Shown: in pieces, positions 30,716 to 32,902 of the stretch
How positions within the stretch are numbered: the stretch's first letter is position 1
Layout: the number at the start of each line of letters is the position of its first letter
NCBI GenBank assembly: GCA_004297485.1
Contig: SCTM01000249.1
Span: forward strand, 1 to 32,902
Reading direction: 5' to 3'
DNA: 32,902 bases
Source: Rhodospirillaceae bacterium
GTDB taxonomy: Bacteria; Pseudomonadota; Alphaproteobacteria; Rhodospirillales; Rhodospirillaceae
Notes under the pieces: model-generated
The model's input: the letters and a program-made list of their open reading frames with translations, nothing else
Told to the model about the DNA's origin: nothing
Database searches by the model: none
Translations under genes and position numbers: made by a program

Positions 30716-32902
30716 TTACTGCAGGAATCCGGCGGCGGCGAGAACAGCCATTGTCGTGAGGTCAGACGCGGTCGAGGTCATGGCCGCGATCTGCACCGGC
30801 TTCGCCATGCCGACAAGGAACGGTCCGATCACGGTGCTGCCGCTGACTTCTTTCAGAAGCTTCGCCGCGATATTGGCCGACTGCAGGCCCGGCATGACGA
30901 GCACATTGGCCGGTCCCGAGAGGCGATTGAACGGATAGTGGCGTTTCATCGCCGGGTTGAGCGCAACGTCCGCGGCCATTTCGCCCTCATATTCGAAGTC
31001 CACTTTTCGGGCATCGAGAAGACGAACGGCATCGCGAATGTGGTCCAGCCAATGCCCGGGAGGATTGCCGAAGTTGGAATAGGATAGGAACGCCACGCGC
31101 GGCTCCTGTCCCATGCGGCGCGCTACGGCGGCGGTTTGTTCGGCGATGGTGGCCAAGTCCGCCGCATTTGGGCTTTCGTTCACGGTGGTATCGGCGATGA
31201 GGACCGTCCGACGGCGGCCGACCAGCATGTGAATGCCGGAAGGGACCCGCCCCGGCGCCGGGTCGATCGCGAGCTTCACCTGAAGCATCGATTGGCGAAA
31301 GTGGCGCGTCATACCGGTGACGAGTGCGTCGCCCTGACCCATGTCCAGCATCAACGCGCCGAACACGTGCCGGTCCTGATGGACCAGCCGGATGCAATCG
31401 CGCCGCAAATATCCTTTGCGGTGGAGCCGTTCGTAGAGATGGTCGACCATCCCGCGCACGTGCGGGGAGATCTTCGCGTTGTGGATTTCGAAGTCGGCCG
31501 GATTGGCGCCCATCACCCGCAAACGCTTACGGACGGTCTCGTCACGCCCCACCAGAACGGGCGTGCCATAGCCGCCCTCGCGAAACGCGATGGCCGCGCG
31601 AACGACCGTTTCTTCTTCGGCCTCGGCAAAAATCACGCGCTTGGGATTCGCCCGCAGTTCCTCGTGCGCCGTCGCAAGTACGGCTGTGGTTGGATTCAAT
31701 CGCGCGCGAAGTTCCTGTTGATAGGCGGCCTCGTCGACGATTGGCTTGCGTGCGACGCCGGTGGCCATGGCCGCCCGCGCAACCGCCATAGGCACCATTT
31801 CGATCAGCCGCGGATCAAAGGGCGCGGGGATGATGTATTCCGGCCCGAACGACCGCCCACTTCCGCCGTATGCGGCGGCAACTTCCTCCGGCACCTGCTG
31901 GCGCGCCAATTCCGCTAGAGTCTTGGCGGCGGCAATCTTCATTTCCTCGTTGATGGTGGTTGCGCGGACATCGAGGGCGCCGCGGAAGATGTAGGGGAAA
32001 CCAAGCACGTTATTGATCTGATTCGGATAGTCCGAACGTCCCGTCGCCACAATAGCGTCATCACGCGTTGCTTTTACGTCCTCGGGGCGAATTTCCGGGT
32101 CCGGATTGGCCATGGCGAAGATGATGGGTTTCGGCGCCATGGACTTGACCATGTCGGTGGTGATTGCGCCCGCGACGGACAGACCGAAGACCACGTCGGC
32201 GCCCTTCATCGCGTCGGCCAGCGTCCGGGCCTTGGTGGTGACCGCATGGGCCGATTTCCACTGATTCATGCCTTCGGTGCGGCCCTTGTAAACCACGCCT
32301 TTGGAATCGCAGAGCAGCACTTGGTCGTTGGGCACGCCCAAGGCCTTCACCAATTCCGTGCAGGCGATGGCGGCGGCGCCGGCACCGTTCACCACCAGCT
32401 TGATGTCCTTGGGATCGCGGCCGGTAAGATAAAGCGCATTGATCAGCCCGGCGGCGGCAATGATCGCCGTGCCATGCTGATCGTCATGGAACACCGGAAT
32501 ATTCATGCGCTCGCGCAAAGCCTGCTCGATGACGAAGCATTCCGGCGCCTTGATGTCCTCGAGATTGATGCCGCCGAACGATGGCTCCATCAGGGCCACC
32601 GCGTTGATGAACGCCTCCGGGTCCTCGGTCGCCAGTTCCAGGTCTATGGAATCCACATCGGCGAAGCGTTTGAAGAGGACGGCTTTGCCCTCCATGACCG
32701 GCTTGGAGGCCAGCGGGCCGAGATTGCCCAAGCCTAAAATGGCAGTGCCGTTGGTGATCACGGCCACCAGATTGCCCTTGATCGTATAGTCGTAGACCAA
32801 GTCCTGATTCGCGGCGATCGCCAGAACCGGAACCGCAACGCCCGGAGAATAGGCGAGCAACAGGTCGCGTTGTGTCGCCATGGGCTTGGAGGCGACAATT
32901 TC
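30716..32902 (-). CDS. maeB: NADP-dependent malic enzyme with phosphotransacetylase-like domain (N-terminus outside window)
   Basis: The frame is open to the right edge; about 20-25 N-terminal residues are missing, judging from the family start. The visible 728 aa begin with the segment EIVASKPMATQRDLLLAYSP and continue with the catalytic domain (YTIKGNLVAVITNGTAILGLG, then FHDDQHGTAII with the metal-binding acids, and the nucleotide loop VNGAGAAAIACTELVK). From about residue 430 a phosphate-acetyltransferase-like domain follows (AEAEEETVVRAAIAFREGG, the later GLQSANIAAKLL), usually catalytically inactive and thought to sense acetyl-CoA. The enzyme converts malate to pyruvate plus CO2, producing NADPH, and serves gluconeogenesis during growth on acetyl-CoA-forming substrates. 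It is convergent with ahcY. Confidence 0.96.
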   Translation of the reverse strand, partial: EIVASKPMATQRDLLLAYSPGVAVPVLAIAANQDLVYDYTIKGNLVAVITNGTAILGLGNLGPLASKPVMEGKAVLFKRFADVDSIDLELATEDPEAFINAVALMEPSFGGINLEDIKAPECFVIEQALRERMNIPVFHDDQHGTAIIAAAGLINALYLTGRDPKDIKLVVNGAGAAAIACTELVKALGVPNDQVLLCDSKGVVYKGRTEGMNQWKSAHAVTTKARTLADAMKGADVVFGLSVAGAITTDMVKSMAPKPIIFAMANPDPEIRPEDVKATRDDAIVATGRSDYPNQINNVLGFPYIFRGALDVRATTINEEMKIAAAKTLAELARQQVPEEVAAAYGGSGRSFGPEYIIPAPFDPRLIEMVPMAVARAAMATGVARKPIVDEAAYQQELRARLNPTTAVLATAHEELRANPKRVIFAEAEEETVVRAAIAFREGGYGTPVLVGRDETVRKRLRVMGANPADFEIHNAKISPHVRGMVDHLYERLHRKGYLRRDCIRLVHQDRHVFGALMLDMGQGDALVTGMTRHFRQSMLQVKLAIDPAPGRVPSGIHMLVGRRRTVLIADTTVNESPNAADLATIAEQTAAVARRMGQEPRVAFLSYSNFGNPPGHWLDHIRDAVRLLDARKVDFEYEGEMAADVALNPAMKRHYPFNRLSGPANVLVMPGLQSANIAAKLLKEVSGSTVIGPFLVGMAKPVQIAAMTSTASDLTTMAVLAAAGFLQ

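Overview
The window looks like chromosomal DNA of a GC-rich alphaproteobacterium. Supporting signs are an ArsR-methyltransferase fusion next to metK-ahcY, a PII/Amt locus with a sigma-54 promoter, a long two-domain malic enzyme, and family-typical CoA transferases and porin. The genus cannot be settled from sequence reading alone. No rRNA, tRNA, CRISPR array, insertion sequence or phage gene was seen.

Positions 1-17012 form an accessory catabolic region built around CoA-thioester chemistry. The left arm (1-4272, plus strand) has a cytochrome P450 (5' end outside the window), a DUF35 Zn-ribbon/OB-fold protein, a thiolase-fold protein with no nucleophilic Cys (resembling Ltp2-type aldolases), a DUF2889 protein and an ACMSD-like amidohydrolase. 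An IclR regulator follows on the minus strand. The middle part holds a family III CoA transferase with a small conserved partner (minus), an HSD10-like SDR (plus), a small exported protein, a MarR regulator and a true catalytic thiolase. The right arm (11400-17012, plus) has a free-standing lipoyl domain, then four overlapping genes: acyl-CoA synthetase, crotonase-fold protein, CoA transferase of unusual domain order, and a YtcJ-like amidohydrolase. Together these could activate, oxidise, hydrate and cleave a branched or cyclic terpenoid- or steroid-like acid. That substrate is inferred, not shown.

Positions 17069-23009 are mixed: a SAM methyltransferase, a hybrid histidine kinase whose membrane domain carries the ethylene-receptor residue set, a cupin, a patatin-like lipase, a possible small gene with a strong ribosome binding site, and an exported methyltransferase-like protein.

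Positions 23010-30712 are core metabolism. A leader with a Fur-box-like palindrome and a sigma-54 promoter precedes amtB, an outer-membrane beta-barrel gene and a PII gene. The convergent ArsR-methyltransferase gene shares a palindromic control region with the divergent metK-ahcY pair (SAM synthesis and SAH recycling). A dispersed-type palindrome lies between ahcY and the convergent maeB, which runs off the right edge.
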